A stretch of 64,000 bases of DNA from Trochalopteron elliotii (Eukaryota; Chordata; Aves; Passeriformes; Leiothrichidae), in contig JANPWX010000064.1 in the NCBI GenBank assembly GCA_024734555.1, forward strand, positions 1,165,990-1,229,989, in the 5' to 3' direction. The notes under the pieces were generated by a model, which searched no databases, was not told the DNA's origin, and saw only the letters and a list, made by a program, of their open reading frames with translations. The position numbers were made by a program, and so were the translations under genes. This document shows, in pieces, positions 39,611 to 53,200 of the stretch (position 1 is the stretch's first letter; each line of letters opens with the position of its first letter).

Positions 39611-41370
39611 ATTTTAAGCCTTACAGGACTAGTGCAGCTTTTTAGTATATTTTAAATCAGTATCCTAGACAACAAGTACTTTCTAGCATTTTCTGTCTAT
39701 TATTAACAAGGATGTCAGCATTGTACCTGTCTCTTTTTTAATGAGAGGAGAAATGCTACACAAAACTACTCACTCTCTCGTGAAATGTACATGGGTACAA
39801 ATAATGGTTGTTTCTGAGAATATCTCTGCCACAAATCAAGGCATATAATTGTACAGCAGTTTTCAATGAGATTATAGGGCTGTGATTTTTCATTTAGAAA
39901 CTCCAGCTGCTGTTTTGTACTGGGGTGGGCAAGTAAAAGTAGGTTGGTTTTTAGGTGTTTTTTTATTTGTTTGTTTGTTTCAGGATGTCATGTTTGATAT
40001 TTTATTTTATTTTATTTTATTTTATTTTATTTTATTTTATTTTATTTTTTGAGACAAAGAACCCTCATAGATTACTGTCTTCACTGCAGTGTGTAGGCAT
40101 CTGTAGGGAATATGGTGCAACTGATTTTGAGTAAATTATTCCATCAGAAAAAAACCCACTGTAGAAAGAGTAGACTCTAGAGTACTTCCAGACTTGCTTT
40201 ACTCTGACAGATGGAGCTTCCTACTGGGGCTGGGTGGAAATAAGTTTCCACTAGATGTAAATAAAAAGTTTTTATGGGAACAGTTATTTTGAAGAAAATA
40301 CTTGCTTGGAAAGGTTTCTTTTTCCCAGGTACAGAATCAAATAGGCATAGAGGTGGGAGGGTAAATCCCTGGTTTCCCATACTAAGATGTGAATGACCCT
40401 GGGAGATCTCAGATAATATGGCAGACTGTGACTCAATTTATTTAGATAATGATTCTTGCTCTGGTGTAGTGACTGCTTAAGAAGTACTTGACAGCTGCAA
40501 TTCAAATAAAGGATTTGAATTTGATCTCAGTGGGCCCTAGTTAACAGCATGGGCACTGTGGAATATGTCTATGTATTTTTTTTTCTCTTGCAGTCAATAC
40601 AATTTCTGTTTGATTGAAAAATCCTGAATTTTCTCAGTTCAAGAAACCAAAATAAATTGATACCTCTCTGTTGAAGCAAAATATCTAAAATAACAAGCAC
40701 AAAGAAGATAATTTGATGTCCAAAAACTACAGACATCTACAGCTAAAACTAGCTATAGCTTCCAAGAGCTAAAGACAGAGGAGTAGTGGGTGTACTCTTT
40801 TATTGACCTGTGTCCTTAAGAACATACTTATTTCTTGTACCTATTGTATTAGTGTTGTAATTCATTTAAGTGATAAGAATGTTATTCATGTTTCAGTGTT
40901 CCTCATTTATTTCTGTGGCGATAGCAGAAATAGATTGCACTATAAGGTAACTTCAAGGGTTACTTTACATTGTTCTATATTATTAACATACTTGCCTTAA
41001 TTTTTGAAACTGAATGTAGATTTTGATTAAAAAAAGACATTTAATAACACAAATTCTAGCTTTAGGAAATTAACTATGCTCTACATTCAAACTCCTTAAG
41101 ACTTGAACTTTTTATTAACATTTGTGGGTGTTCCTGGCCAAATGGACAAAGGTGTGTGGCACAAGTGTGTTTAGAATACTGATGAGCCTGCAGGTGAGTG
41201 AATCACTCATGGACACAGAAGACTGTAAAATGATCCTCATTTCTCTGTGGTAAATATGGTTAGATTATTTTATTGATAGAAATACTGATAGAAATCTCAG
41301 TAATTCAGACGTGCATTTTTTTTTTTTTTAATTTGAAGATGTGACAATTGTCTCAGAGCTTTTTGCTGTG
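39611..41370. other. IMMP2L: Start of downstream intron, no gene
   Basis: Intron sequence after the GTAAGT donor. It contains an ATTTT microsatellite at 39999-40050 and otherwise AT-rich unique sequence with chance-length open frames such as 40284-40505 on the minus strand. I see no following IMMP2L exon here. Confidence 0.65.
39999..40050 (+). repeat. ATTTT pentanucleotide microsatellite
   Basis: About ten near-perfect ATTTT units form a 52-bp array ending in a T-run. It sits about 395 bp downstream of the IMMP2L exon donor, inside the intron, and is a probable length polymorphism. Confidence 0.96.
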
Positions 41371-41967
41371 TGTCTTGGTTTTGGCTGGGATAGAGTTAAT
41401 TTGCTTTCTATAGGTGGTACAGTGCTGGGGGTTTTTTTTGGCTTTAGAATGGGAATGATGTTGATAACAAAGTCATGTTTCAGTTTTTGCTGAATAGCGC
41501 TTACCCTAAGTCAAGGACTTTCCAGTTTCCCATGCTTTGCCAGTGAAGATGCACAACAATCCAGGAAGGAGCATGGCCAGGATAGCTGACCCAAACTGGC
41601 CAAAGGAATATTCCATACCATAGAATGTCATACTCACTGTATAAACTGCAAGGAGCTGGCTGGGGGGCACTGATCACTGCTTGGTGATGGGTGGTGAGCA
41701 ATTTTATTGTGCATCACTTGCTGTTCTTGAGTTTTATTCCTCTCTTTCTCCTTTCAATAATAATAGTAACAACAGCAATAACAAATATAATAGTAGTGAA
41801 TATTATTGTATTCATTTCAGTTGTTGTTATTAGCATTATATTTTATTTCCTTTCTATTATTAAACTGTTCTTTCTCAACTCATGAAGTTCACCTTTTCTT
41901 TTCAATTCTCCTCCCTGCCAAAGGCAGGGAGGGTTGGAGTGAGCAAGTTGCCATGGGTTGAGATAAG
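41371..41967 (+). mobile_element. Solo LTR of a passerine ERVL-like endogenous retrovirus
   Basis: It starts TGTCTTGGTTTTGGCTGGGA, TAGAGTTAATTT, and continues with CTTACCCTAAGTCAAGGACT, CCAGTTTCCCATGCTTTGCC, GACCCAAACTGGCCAAAGGA and ATTCCATACCATAGAATGTC. This chain of motifs is one I recognise from an abundant LTR family in songbird genomes. It then has TGGTGATGGGTGGTGAGCAA, an A/T-rich AAT-rich stretch and TTAAACTGTTCTTTCTCAAC, ending near GAGTGAGCAAGTTGCC. No retroviral genes flank it. The 3' terminus is decayed so the end is approximate, and no target-site duplication could be confirmed. The ERVL class is from memory. Confidence 0.85.
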
Positions 41968-44900
41968 AGGAGTGATACACTGTATGATCTGTGATTCTGT
42001 AGTTGTCTTTTCATAGCTGAATTATCTTTATTTGATCCATTTGGAGCATGATTAGGGGTAACACTAGAAAGCTGTGTTTTCTCATGTCATCAATTAAGGT
42101 AAATTAGTTAGCATTTTACTGTTTTTTAATTACTGAAAGTGATGAAAGATCAAATAAGCAGAGCCATTAGTGCTGCAGGAAAGGTCCTTTATATTTTGAC
42201 TTGAATTCAGCAGTTTACTCCATGTCAGAAAAATCCTGTTTTTCAAATCTTAAGTTCTAACAGTATTTAATGAAATGAAAATGGTGACATTTTAAAGGTA
42301 ACAATGACTGACTTAGAGTTTTTGAAAAGGTGTGTAGGTGAAAAATCTATAATAGGTCCATTTTCACCTTTCATTTTCTATTTTTCAGGTAGTCAGACAT
42401 TATACTACATAATACTTCACCTTTTGAAATATGATTAGAGGCATTGCAAAATGCTAGAAACTCACTGAAATAAAAATGCTGTCATTACAGTTTTCTATTC
42501 CTGTTACCAGTCTAGTTGCTAGTGCAGGTGAAGTGAGTTTGCTAGTATCTTGTAAATCACCAGAAGCATATAGTATATGCAACAAACCTGTAGCAAATAA
42601 TTTAATTTAGATAAGCTGGTACAACTTCTTCTTCAAAAGAATTCAAAGAATGAACAAAAAAGTCCTCAGTTAGTCCTTGCAAATGAGTCTATAGGGCAGC
42701 TTTTAGACAGACAATATTGCAAAGTGTAGCTCCCATAGATCAGGATTTGTTTTGTTTTCCATGGATTCGCAGGAGAATTAGCTTTAAGTAGAAAATCAGT
42801 TCCTGAAGACTGTTTAAATAATAAGTCTTCCAAAGGAGGCCTTATTTTAAAAGTCAATATAATCTAATTTGTTAAAAATTAATGTTGGTATTATAAAACA
42901 CTTGGAATAACTCGAAATTAAACTTATTAAATCTCATTTATCTTAAATGCATTACTGGTAATTCAAAAATCTATAGTAATCTTTCACAGATGAGTTATGG
43001 TATGTTTTCAGTAACAAAAATAAATTACTGCCTATGTGAAGGAAACCAAAATTGGTATTAAGCTGGTAAAATTTGAAATTAAGTCTATTCAGTACTTTGC
43101 TGAACTGATTTGTTTTCCTCCTGTCTGTCACAGTTCCACAGGTCTGCAGGAGCTTGGTGTGCCAGTTATGCTTTTTTTCATCTATTTGTTTGCTTCTTAG
43201 TACCATACCTGAGTTAAGAATGATTAGTGACTCTCTAGGAAGAGTAATTTAAAAAAAAAGTTATGTCCATGATAACCCTATTGTTAGGCTCTTCAGGAGT
43301 TAGAGTTCTGAACTGAATGCTTCAGAAAAGTATTGACTATGTTTGCATGTTGCATCTGGCAAAATTGCTGTGAAGTTGTAAAAAAGGAAGTACTCCTTGT
43401 TTCTCAAAGCATGACAATGCAGACATAGATCATTACATTATTAGGCTGTAGGTCTAAACCAACTTTTCAACAATAAGTTTTCAACTTTTACTACAAGGTT
43501 TATCATTAAGTTGTAGAAACTATTGCCACAGAAAGTTAGGAAGGAAAGAGGTATAATGGGATTTGAAAAAGGGTAGAGAATTAATAGAAATAAAGCCCAT
43601 TCATCAGTAGCTATTAAATGTAGCAATCACTGTTATTAACTTTATGAACTTCTGTTGTCAAGTTCATGCAGGCTGTTATATTTCTTCCAAAGATCCCATA
43701 CATCCTTAAGTTATAAGCAAAATCTGGTCATTCTCTCCACTTATTTGAGAACCCATTCAGCTTCAAACTGTCATTTCTCCATGCACGTTTGGTTGCTTTT
43801 TTTATTCTCAGAGAGTTGGTGTTAGTGGCATCCAGAATCCCTTTAGTGTGAAGAAGACAGTCATGAAGGGGTTTTATTGTTTTGGGTTTTTTTTGTTTTA
43901 CTGAATCAACTTAATTTTGTCGGATATTATGACTGCCATTTTTTTTCACTGAGGTCCAGGCTTGATTTTCTAGCAAAACAGTTGTCTTCACACAGAGACC
44001 ATACTGCTGGATAACAACTTGTGTTAGATTGTACTAAAAAATCTGTGCCTGCCTCTAGAAAACAGAGCAACCTTCAGAAAAACTCAGGCTTTGCCAGGTT
44101 GGAGCTCAAGAATGTCTCTGTCCACAGCATCTTCATGGCAATCACCTGGCAGGAATTACATACAAACCTTTGCCATTTCATCATACAGAAGCAATTTTAT
44201 GTTCACTAGTACTGTAGTAAGACTCTTTTTGTTCCCTCTTTCCTCACTGCCTACAGCACATAGGCCCCATATAACAATTCTGAGGTACTGTTTATGTGGT
44301 AAGGTACTGCTTGCAATGGCTGATAGTTAGAATAGGAAAATGGATTATCAGTAAAACACATTAAAATCTAGGAATCACAGTAGATGATGACACACAGGGT
44401 ATATTTATTGGCTGTGTTCTATTCTCTTCTTTGTCACAGTCTGCTGTGTCTGTCTTTGGGTTGTAAATATAAATCTGTGAGTGGTCAGCTCCACATTGAC
44501 AGGAGTGGTAGCTCTCCAGAAATGAGAACAGGTTGTACTCTACAGAGACACAACACTGTCCTCATAGATTACAAGTTTTCCAATATCTTTTATCTTGACT
44601 GTCTTCTCCATATCCTTCTTAGTTCTTACTATGTCTTTTAGACATAGTATCAGTCAAATGACTTTAGATGAAAACTCTTCATCCTCTAAAATATTCTTAT
44701 TTTATGTTCATGTGCACAGAATATATATTTCACCAGTATCTCTTTAGTTTATTTGGCAGTACTTACTGCTAGGTACCGATGGGATTTTTTTTTTAACCGA
44801 TGGAAGTTTTCTTTTAGGTTCAGCAGTACTGCTCACTTATGACTCTTTATCATTGACTGTATTCTTGCAAGTCTCCCAAATAGAGTTTGCATTGATTTTT

Positions 44901-45299
44901 ATTCCATTTCCGTATGCAGAGTGCTTGCATGACTGGACTCCATTTCTGTAAATGCAAATGATGGGTATGTGTATTGGTGCAGCATCTTTAACCCAGAAAA
45001 ACAAACTGAGAAATGCATGATGAAGATTTTCTGTATCCATAATGAATTTCTAAAGTTCTGTTGATCTTTAGGCACAGTAGTAAAAGTACAAAAAGCTAGA
45101 TTTCTGAAATTTGGTGTTGTGACCAGGGCTATGATACACACAAGTATTTTAGGAAAAGAAAAGTAGTGTTGTGTCACAGATCACACATAGATTTCAGTGT
45201 GCATTTTGGGGCAGAAAGAAAAAAGTAATGCATAACAAGTACAACAGAGGGCCCCATGCCGTCAAACTCAACATAGGCTGCAGCAGTTGCCCTGCCAGG
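41968..45299. other. IMMP2L: Intron, no gene seen
   Basis: AT-rich unique sequence with short chance open frames on both strands (the longest about 85 codons, at 44384-44641). There is no recognisable repeat except simple T-runs near 43889-43896. Confidence 0.55.
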
Positions 45300-45647
45300 A
45301 GATGTTGGCCCAGTGGAACTTGTTCAGCCTGGAGAAGAGAAGGCTTTGAGATGACCTAACAGAAAGCCCCCAGTACCCATGGGGAGGTTGGCAAGAAGGT
45401 GGAGCTAGGCCTAGTAGTGCACTGGCCATAGAAGTTCAGACTGAATTAAAAAACCCTTTCTTTTTGAGGATGATCAGGCAATGGGGCTATTGCCACAGGA
45501 GCTGTGGCCTCCATCCTTGGAGCTGTGCAAGGCCTGACTGAATAAAACACTCAATAATGGACCTTGTAGCTCACCGTGGATTTGGCAGGAGTTTGGACTG
45601 ATGATCTCCTGATGCGCCCTGCAACCTGAACTATCCTATGATTCTAC
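45300..45647 (+). mobile_element. CR1 LINE, 3' fragment with terminus
   Basis: TTGTTCAGCCTGGAGAAGAG, AAGGCTTTGAGATGACCTAA and later GGAGTTTGGACTGATGATCT are CR1 3'-region landmarks in + orientation. The end, CAACCTGAACTATCCTATGATTCTAC, written here only as a landmark near 45622-45647, matches the CR1 terminus. The middle is strongly diverged. The bases just upstream (45240-45299) are also GC-richer and may belong to the element. Confidence 0.88.
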
Positions 45648-46831
45648 AATAGCAAATACTAATTTTCAAACATGTTACTTACATTTAGATGAATGTTTTC
45701 TCTGTTAGAAGCTTAAACAAATGCAGTGTAGTCATCTCATTAAAACAACACGTCTTTCATAGATATCTTTCTTTAAAGAAACACATTTGATTTCTGTTTC
45801 ACTGAAAGTTGATTTGCTGCCAAGACATCAGATGGTTAGAAAAGACATGCATACAAGTATAATCATCCCAATGGGAAGCTCAATAGGTTGTCTTTATGAA
45901 GATTTTTAAAAAGTGAGCAGCAAGAGACTAAAATGCATTAACACTTTAAAAATCAATAGTTAATAAAATGCCTTCATGTATTTCAGTTTTCAAAAATTAC
46001 TTTCTTTTTGCAATGTATGGATACAAATGTTATTGGTCATCTGAAATTTGGCCCTGAAATCCATATTTAAACATCAGAATAAAGAGTGTGTTTAGTAAAA
46101 ATGCTCTTTTTTTCTGAACAGTTTAGAACTGCATCTTCTTAGTGTTTAGATGTCTGGTTAAGCAGTTTGTGGATATAAGCTTAGCTTCATTTCAACTCTG
46201 GCGCTCATCTACGTGTATTGCATTAAAAGCTCACTGTGACAAGAACAAAGATGAGGGTAGGAGGAAGGAAAGAGTATTAAACCTATTTTATAGATGTGAA
46301 AGTCAGGATGAAAGATGTTGTTGTAGGCTTATGCTTATATAAGAAGCTTGTGGAACAGATAATAACTGAGCTCCCTGGGCTCCTCATCTCAGAAAATGAA
46401 CAATAAGTTCACGTATTTGTCAGCACAGATTTTTCTAGGGGTAATGGAAGGCAAACAGGTTCAAAACCTGGAAATTCATACACTTTCCTGCTGTAAATTG
46501 AAACTGCAATTTTTATTAACTCAAGCAGTATTAGGACCAGACATATTCCTATGTTTGCAATTTGAGGAAAAACATGCTGAAACAAAATACTCTGCTGTGA
46601 ATAATGTAAATAAATCTTACTGGTTATTTCATTTTAAAGCAGTGCAAAAGTCCTTTTTCTGTCTTACTTGAATATATTTTGTGTGCTGAACTCAGCCAGT
46701 GACACCGTGAATTAGTTGTGTCCACATACCATAATGAGTGGAAAACCGTCTTGTAAGATAGTCTCAGTATGAGGTTGTTTTATTGTCAGCATCATTATCC
46801 TGGCTTTAGAGTCCCAAATGATGACTTTTTT

Positions 46832-46854
46832 GGTGTGTGTGTGTATGTGTGTGT
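46832..46854 (+). repeat. GT dinucleotide microsatellite
   Basis: GT repeated about 11 times with one interruption (a TATG step), followed by six G. It lies 150 bp from an opposed CA repeat. Confidence 0.92.
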
Positions 46855-47005
46855 GGGGGGTCCATCTGAATTTCTTTGTCTCCTTTGAAGAAAGATTTAA
46901 GCAGACCTTCTGTTCATTTCAAATTGAATAATGGTCAGGTAACTGCAAATGACTGAGGTGATGATTTTTAAAAGGTACTGCTTTTCTTGATCCCTTTCCA
47001 CTTCT

Positions 47006-47030
47006 ACACACACAAACACACACACACACA
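47006..47030 (+). repeat. CA dinucleotide microsatellite
   Basis: An ACACACA run, interrupted once by AA, of about 25 bp. It is complementary in sequence to the GT array at 46832. A minus-strand frame through it (46919-47116) gives repeated Cys-Val and is a repeat artefact. Confidence 0.92.
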
Positions 47031-47131
47031 GAAGCCACTCTTCTCTCCTGCCTTCCATCCCCCAAAACTGAAGATACTACTCTTTCATGTGATTGATTTA
47101 AGCTGATCGTATGCATGATACTGCTCCAGTC

Positions 47132-47204
47132 TAATGATAAAATTAAATTTAAATTAATTAATAATATAATAATATAATATTAATAAATTAATGATAAAAT
47201 TAAA
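47132..47204. repeat. AT-only block flanked by a 16-bp direct repeat
   Basis: TAATGATAAAATTAAA occurs at 47132-47147 and again at 47189-47204. Between the copies lies an almost pure A/T sequence with repeated AATAATAT words. It may be a slippage-made duplication within low-complexity DNA. Confidence 0.85.
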
Positions 47205-50200
47205 ATTAATTTCCATCTCCACACATGTGCAGGAAAAGAATAGCAGCTACATCGCTTTTGATGCTGTATATAAAAAAAAAAGCAAAGCTTGCCTCCAGTG
47301 TTTTTCCTAAATGCTCAGATTTCCTAGTGCTTTCACCTGGGCTCCCTTTTGCAGAAGCTGAAAGCGGCTTAAGTGAACACCATGTACTTGTCACTGCAAT
47401 GAGCTGACAGGGACCACATGTCTGCTTACCAACTCCAGCTGAAGCACAGTAACTTCTCAAAACGCACTGACGCTGCCGTTTGGGATCATCTGAACAGACT
47501 CTCATAGGATCAGAGCCTCAGCTGGTATGAAGACTCTCAGCTCTGTTAATGTTAAGAGAAATAGGCCAATTTAGTCTAAATGAAAATCTGGTTAAAACAT
47601 TTTTTAAAGGATAAGAGCATATGTAAAGAAAACATAGTTTTGAGATTAGACTATATGTAAAGAATACAAAAAATATCATCTCTTCAAAGTTGATTTTATG
47701 CATTTCATGTTTTTCCATTGAGTAGAGTAATGAATACACAGTTCTACACAGAATGAACTGATGATGCTTTAGCTGTCTATTATTTTTTTTAACTTAGAAA
47801 AATAGTGTGACTTTCCCATTTGTTTTCTTAATTTCTTAATGAGATTTATAGCCTGACGGTTTTTTAGTGTTCCTGCCTGTTTTATTGCACTGTTTGTCAG
47901 CCATTGAAATAATTTGCCATGTTTAAATTTGAAAATTTTGACGTAGTGTTTTTTATTATGGAAAATTTACAAATATATGCTGGCAGAAATATTAATTGTA
48001 AATTGTTAATTTTAAAAGATTGCCTCTATAGTTTTGTACTGCAAACTGATCTGATGTCCTGAATAGTTCACAACAGCAGAACTAATAAGGTTTTGAAATT
48101 GATCACCCCAGTGTTTATGAGATTCAAATGAGAACAGGAGGGAAAATTACTCTTATCTTTTTAAATTATTGTAGAACCGACTATTGTTGACATTCTGCTT
48201 CTCTGGAGTAAATTGTGTGATGAAACTGTAGTGTATTTTGGGTATAATGGGTGACAAGTCATTAAGTAGAGTCTCCAGCATCTGTGCACAGGAAGACAAG
48301 AAAGATTTTTTGCTTTACTGTAGTCTGTAGGCAGTGATTGCACAAATAATTTCTGTTTTTTGACCATTATGCCATGAGGTTTTTAATGTACAGCCAAAAA
48401 AAATGGTCAAGTGTATGCCATGCATTTCTAGAACTTCAGATAGATCCCAACTAGCATGTCTAGTCACTGTGTTTCAATTTTGTATGTATAGAAAAATTAA
48501 ATTAATATTTAATACTTTATAATATCATCAATGGGAGGAAGTGATCAATGCTGCAAATGACTGTGATAAGATTTGCTGTAGTTGAAAACACAAGTAGAGT
48601 CACCTGCTAGTAGGAGTCTAATAAGCGATGGACTTATAAAAGAGATAAAATAGAATAATGGATGAGGAAATCACTGAACAGGCTAGAAATAGGTATATGC
48701 CAAAAAAGGAAGGGTGAGTTTTAGTGGATTTAGGAGAACTGACTTGTTGATTGGCTAAATTAATCACAATCCAACTGCTTGTGCAAAACTCCCAAAATTG
48801 CCTAGGTGCAGTATAATGGAAATAGAGGGCACATATAATGAAAAGGACCAGTATTGTGTGTATACTCAGGAGTATTATGGAACATGTCTTGTCCCATTCC
48901 TGATATATGTTGATATGATCATATTTAAGACAAAGATATAGGCTTATAGTAATAAAAGTCATTGTACTGTTTCTAAACTTATGCAGTAGTTAAAACTTTA
49001 ATTAAACAGGTTTTCAAGAATGGGGAATAGAGAGTGAGTTCATAAACCAGACAGATATGCTTTGTAAATGAAGAAGAGAGCTAATTAAGCCAAGCATAGC
49101 AGCATAATATTAATTTTTAAAAACACTTCAAGTATATTTGTAGTAAATCTTGCCACAGCTACTGCATATTTCCTAATGAATTATTCTACAGTTTAGCTTC
49201 ATTGTCTATGCTGCCAATACTCCATGGCCAGGTAAGAAATTGTATCCTTAGGCATTATGCTAATGTTTATTTCAGCACAATTAACTCTTTGAGCCAAATT
49301 TACAGAAATGTCAAAAATGACATAAGGAATCTTTAAGCACCAGAATATTTTTCATCTCTGTAAGTTTTATTCAACTCATGTAAATTCTAGTTTCTTTCCT
49401 GAGGAGACAGAGGTGAATATGGAGTTCTTGCTGGTCTCTATCAAGAGCTCTGTCACCTGGGATAGAAGAGGCCTCAATTTGTTGTATGTATGTCAAGCAA
49501 TTAAAGGAGTTAGCAGACTGCTACATTTCCTTCCATATGGAAAAAGTATTCAACTCTGTGTTTTTACATTGTCAGACAGTTAAGTCAAAAGCACTTCCTG
49601 ATGTTTGGCTGCAGTGTTTGTTTGTGTTTTTAAACAAATAGTTTAGACAAATAGAAACACATTAAACATTTTGACTTATTTGAGAGATGTGATAAACCTG
49701 TTATGATGTTAATTCTTTAGTTGAGTTACTGTATTTCTTTAAAGGAAGATTTAGTTTCCTGGTAGATTGCAGAGAGGTCCTAAATTTTGTCTTCTTCTGC
49801 TGAGAAATATTGATGTTGGAACAGGTGTGGTTAGATCAGCTTTAGTTGTGTTCTTTTGAGATCACTACTACATAGAATATGAAAATTTGGGTTAGTTTTT
49901 TGAGGCAGTGACAAATGCCTGAGGACTTTTTAACCAAATTGTTTCCATCTGTCAATTCAAATACTCTAAATACCCTTTCTTGGTTTTTTTGCTAGAGAAT
50001 ATTATAGATATAGTTAATACTGAATTTTTCATATTTACTTTCCTTCTTTCTGGGCCATATAGACTTAAACTGTTTCACTGTTTTAATTAGTAGCATCCTT
50101 ATCCCTTTTACCACTATTCATGCTTGACAATACCCAAACGTGGGCAAAAATAACAGAAATACCAGTAATGCTACATATATGTCTACTGAGTTTGGTAAAA

Positions 50201-53200
50201 AGTTTCTTAAAATCTGGAGTATTCGCTGTGTTTCTGAGCATTCTCTGTCTGCTGAGCTGACAGGCTTTCCTGGGAGCTCCCAAGTGATGGTATGTACAGT
50301 CTTAATGAAAAAAACCCAAACTCTTATTGAAAATAAAATTTTAAAGTATTTTTATAAAGAGCATGTGACAGTAAGGAAAGAGGAGAGCTATACCCACATC
50401 CAACTAGAAAGGAAGAAATTGGAATTTCTTCAGATCACCAGTCAAGATCCTCTTTCTCATTATTTTCTCCAGCACCACAGATATTCCCTTGAATACTTCC
50501 CAAAATGATTATTTGGTTAAAGCAGGATCAGCTTGGTGTCCCAGCTGGTTTCTTTTACATACTAGTGCTGAAGTTTCTGACTGCAGCAACTGGTCAGGTA
50601 CAGATGTTGCACTCATTTCATTGTTTGTGAAGTTCTGTGCATGTATATTTCTGGATTTTTTTTATGGGTTATTTAACTAATAATTGTCTACTAATGTTAT
50701 CTACTGAGCTCTACCTATTCTTGACCATAAAGTTATAAACCTCAAGCTAGAAAGTAAAAGGTGAAAGAAGAGTGGGAGGAGAAAGGATGAGTTAAAAACC
50801 AATCATAATCCATTCCTTTGAGAAACCCCGCATCAGAGACCTATCAAAAGTCTTGCAGTTCAATGACATGACACCATGAGGACAAGAGCATTTGGGAGTG
50901 AGAGGTAAAAGTATTGCCACAGCAGCCTTGGGGTGTGTCAGTGCAAGACAGCAAAGTCAAAAGCAGACTTCAGTGCTAAAAATAGAACGTTACAGGTCTG
51001 TAAAGGGAAAGCCCCTAGTGTCACAAAATTCAAAAGTACAGGACCACATCCTCACCTTTCATTTTTCTGTCAATAATGTGATTTTTTAATGATTCTGAAG
51101 AACAATAAAAGTCAGACCATCTTGTAGATAATTTGAGACTTGTTATTTAATGTAGGGACTGAAAAATTCTGCCTGGATAGAACTAACCATTTACTGTAGA
51201 AATATCTGCATCAACAATTAATCAGCTAATGCAGTGCAGTGTAGTGTAACTCATCCTATAAGCCCCCTCCTTTTCTTTTAATTTTTAGTGGATGTGTAGG
51301 AAATTATGTTTTTGTTATGCCTGCCCTGTCCTCAACTTCATGCCCATGTATCTCGGTCTGTACCAGTGCTAAAGTCAGTCTGTAAAACCCTTTTGCAGAG
51401 GTAATTAAGTTCTGTTCCTTTGTATCCTTTGATGTACATAACAGAATTTAGAAGCATTAGAAATATTTGCAGATCTCTTTACACAATCACTTGATAAACA
51501 GGCAGTAAAAATAATTTTGAACATGCCATGTTGGGCATCTACTTTTTGAACCAGAGTTGTCTTTTACAAGATCTTAAGATTTTTATGGCAAGCTTCATCT
51601 TTTAACTGCTTAATTCAATCTTTTAACTGAATTTTGTTCTGCTGTACTTAACTGTTGAATGCTGACTTGCTGCCAGAAGAAGGGCGAGAGATTAGCATAT
51701 GTTGATGAAGGATGTTTTTTCCTTAATCTCTTAGTGATTACCTCTTTAGGTGTGTTTTCTGCTATGAGCACTTTCCATGTTGTATAGTCAGTGCTGAAAG
51801 ATCATGCAATTCATATTTGAAATTGTTGCATCATAGGTCTTTTGTAATTAACTGTTGAAAATTGAGTGATGAATTTAAAAAGTCTTTTGGTACAACCATT
51901 AATTTCCAAAGGAAAACTCTGAGTTTCATAGGCTTAATGGGTGGGATTCAGTAGCTTTAGACATACCTGTCCAGTGCCATTTTAGATGTCCTAGTTATCC
52001 TGTCTGGTTTTATAAGCTACAGTTTCAGAAAGGCACGACTCTCTTGAACACTGTGTTACAGCTGCCCTTGTCATGAGGATGTCTCAGCAGACTACCTAAA
52101 ATAGCACCAGTCATTTATGTGTAGGCATACAAGTCACTCTTCATAACAAATTAGATGGTTCATGAAAAGCAATTAAAAATATCATGCTGAAGTTTTGGCA
52201 AACACTCAGCAACCTTTTGGGCTTAAATCTTTGATTCGTATACCGTATGAAAATTGTTCTTTGAATTTTCTTACATGTACATAAAGCTAGTTTAGGGGTG
52301 GTGGGCCCCTTTGTGGTGTGAGTAGATACCTTTTACAGCAATGAATGAAAACTATTCGACTTTGACCCATTCTTTGTCTCCCAAGTATACACACTGATTG
52401 ATATTTGAAGGGTGATCAACAATAGAAGAGTATCCCTGATGTTAAGGTGTGTGATGAGCTTCCAGTGTAATTGTCTTGTAGTCATTACTGAGCATGTGAT
52501 AACTGGGACAGCTTCTTTGTTCTGGAGAAGAAATTTCGACTTTGTGGTAGGCTGTGACAACCTACTGTAATTTATATTTATAATACAGTAATTTATAATC
52601 CTAAATTCATGAGAAAGCCCTTCTAAATATTTCATATGATGTACTTGGATTTTCAACCTGGATATAGACTAAACATATATACATATACCTACTCATATAA
52701 ATATATTTTATGAATATATGTGATGTATACTTGAATGAGAAAGAAACCTGCCAAATTTGTTAGGAATTAAAAGGTATATGATAGGTCTGCTGAAAAGAGG
52801 ACTGAAAAATAGATTGAAATTAATCATGATTTAGCTTTTCAAACCTGGTTTCTGTGTTGTCACTTCACAGACAACTGAAACGTTCAGTCTAAATAGAACT
52901 TAAACATATAATATCTACTTAAACATGCTGTCTTTAATTACGAGAAATTCAAAATATCCTTACTCACTGGAGATAAATTCTGCTTAGAATAAATAGAAGC
53001 AGATTGGGGGAATAAACCTCATGTCCCCTATAGCAAGGAAGGATTGCTAAGCTGGTGTTCTCAAGAATCTGAAGCACTCTAACAGTGACAGTGGCTGGCA
53101 ATAAATATAAATTTGAAAACAAATGAAATTCCCTCTTGTTGGGCTTTGCTTGCTAAACAATACCTTGAGCAGAACACCTCTGAAAACAAGAGTTGCATCC

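Noticed and set aside
41757..41860. AAT-rich stretch considered as an independent microsatellite
   Set aside because: It falls at the position where this LTR family normally carries an AAT-rich stretch, so it is counted as part of the LTR.
48618..48962. 114-codon hydrophobic open frame on the minus strand that could look like a membrane protein
   Set aside because: The hydrophobicity follows from A/T-rich codons (Ile, Leu, Phe, Tyr). No conserved motif or gene context was seen.
50140..50508. 122-codon open frame on the + strand
   Set aside because: Among the longest frames in the window, but it has no recognisable domain, no convincing splice sites or promoter, and its length is plausible by chance in 64 kb of six-frame AT-rich DNA.
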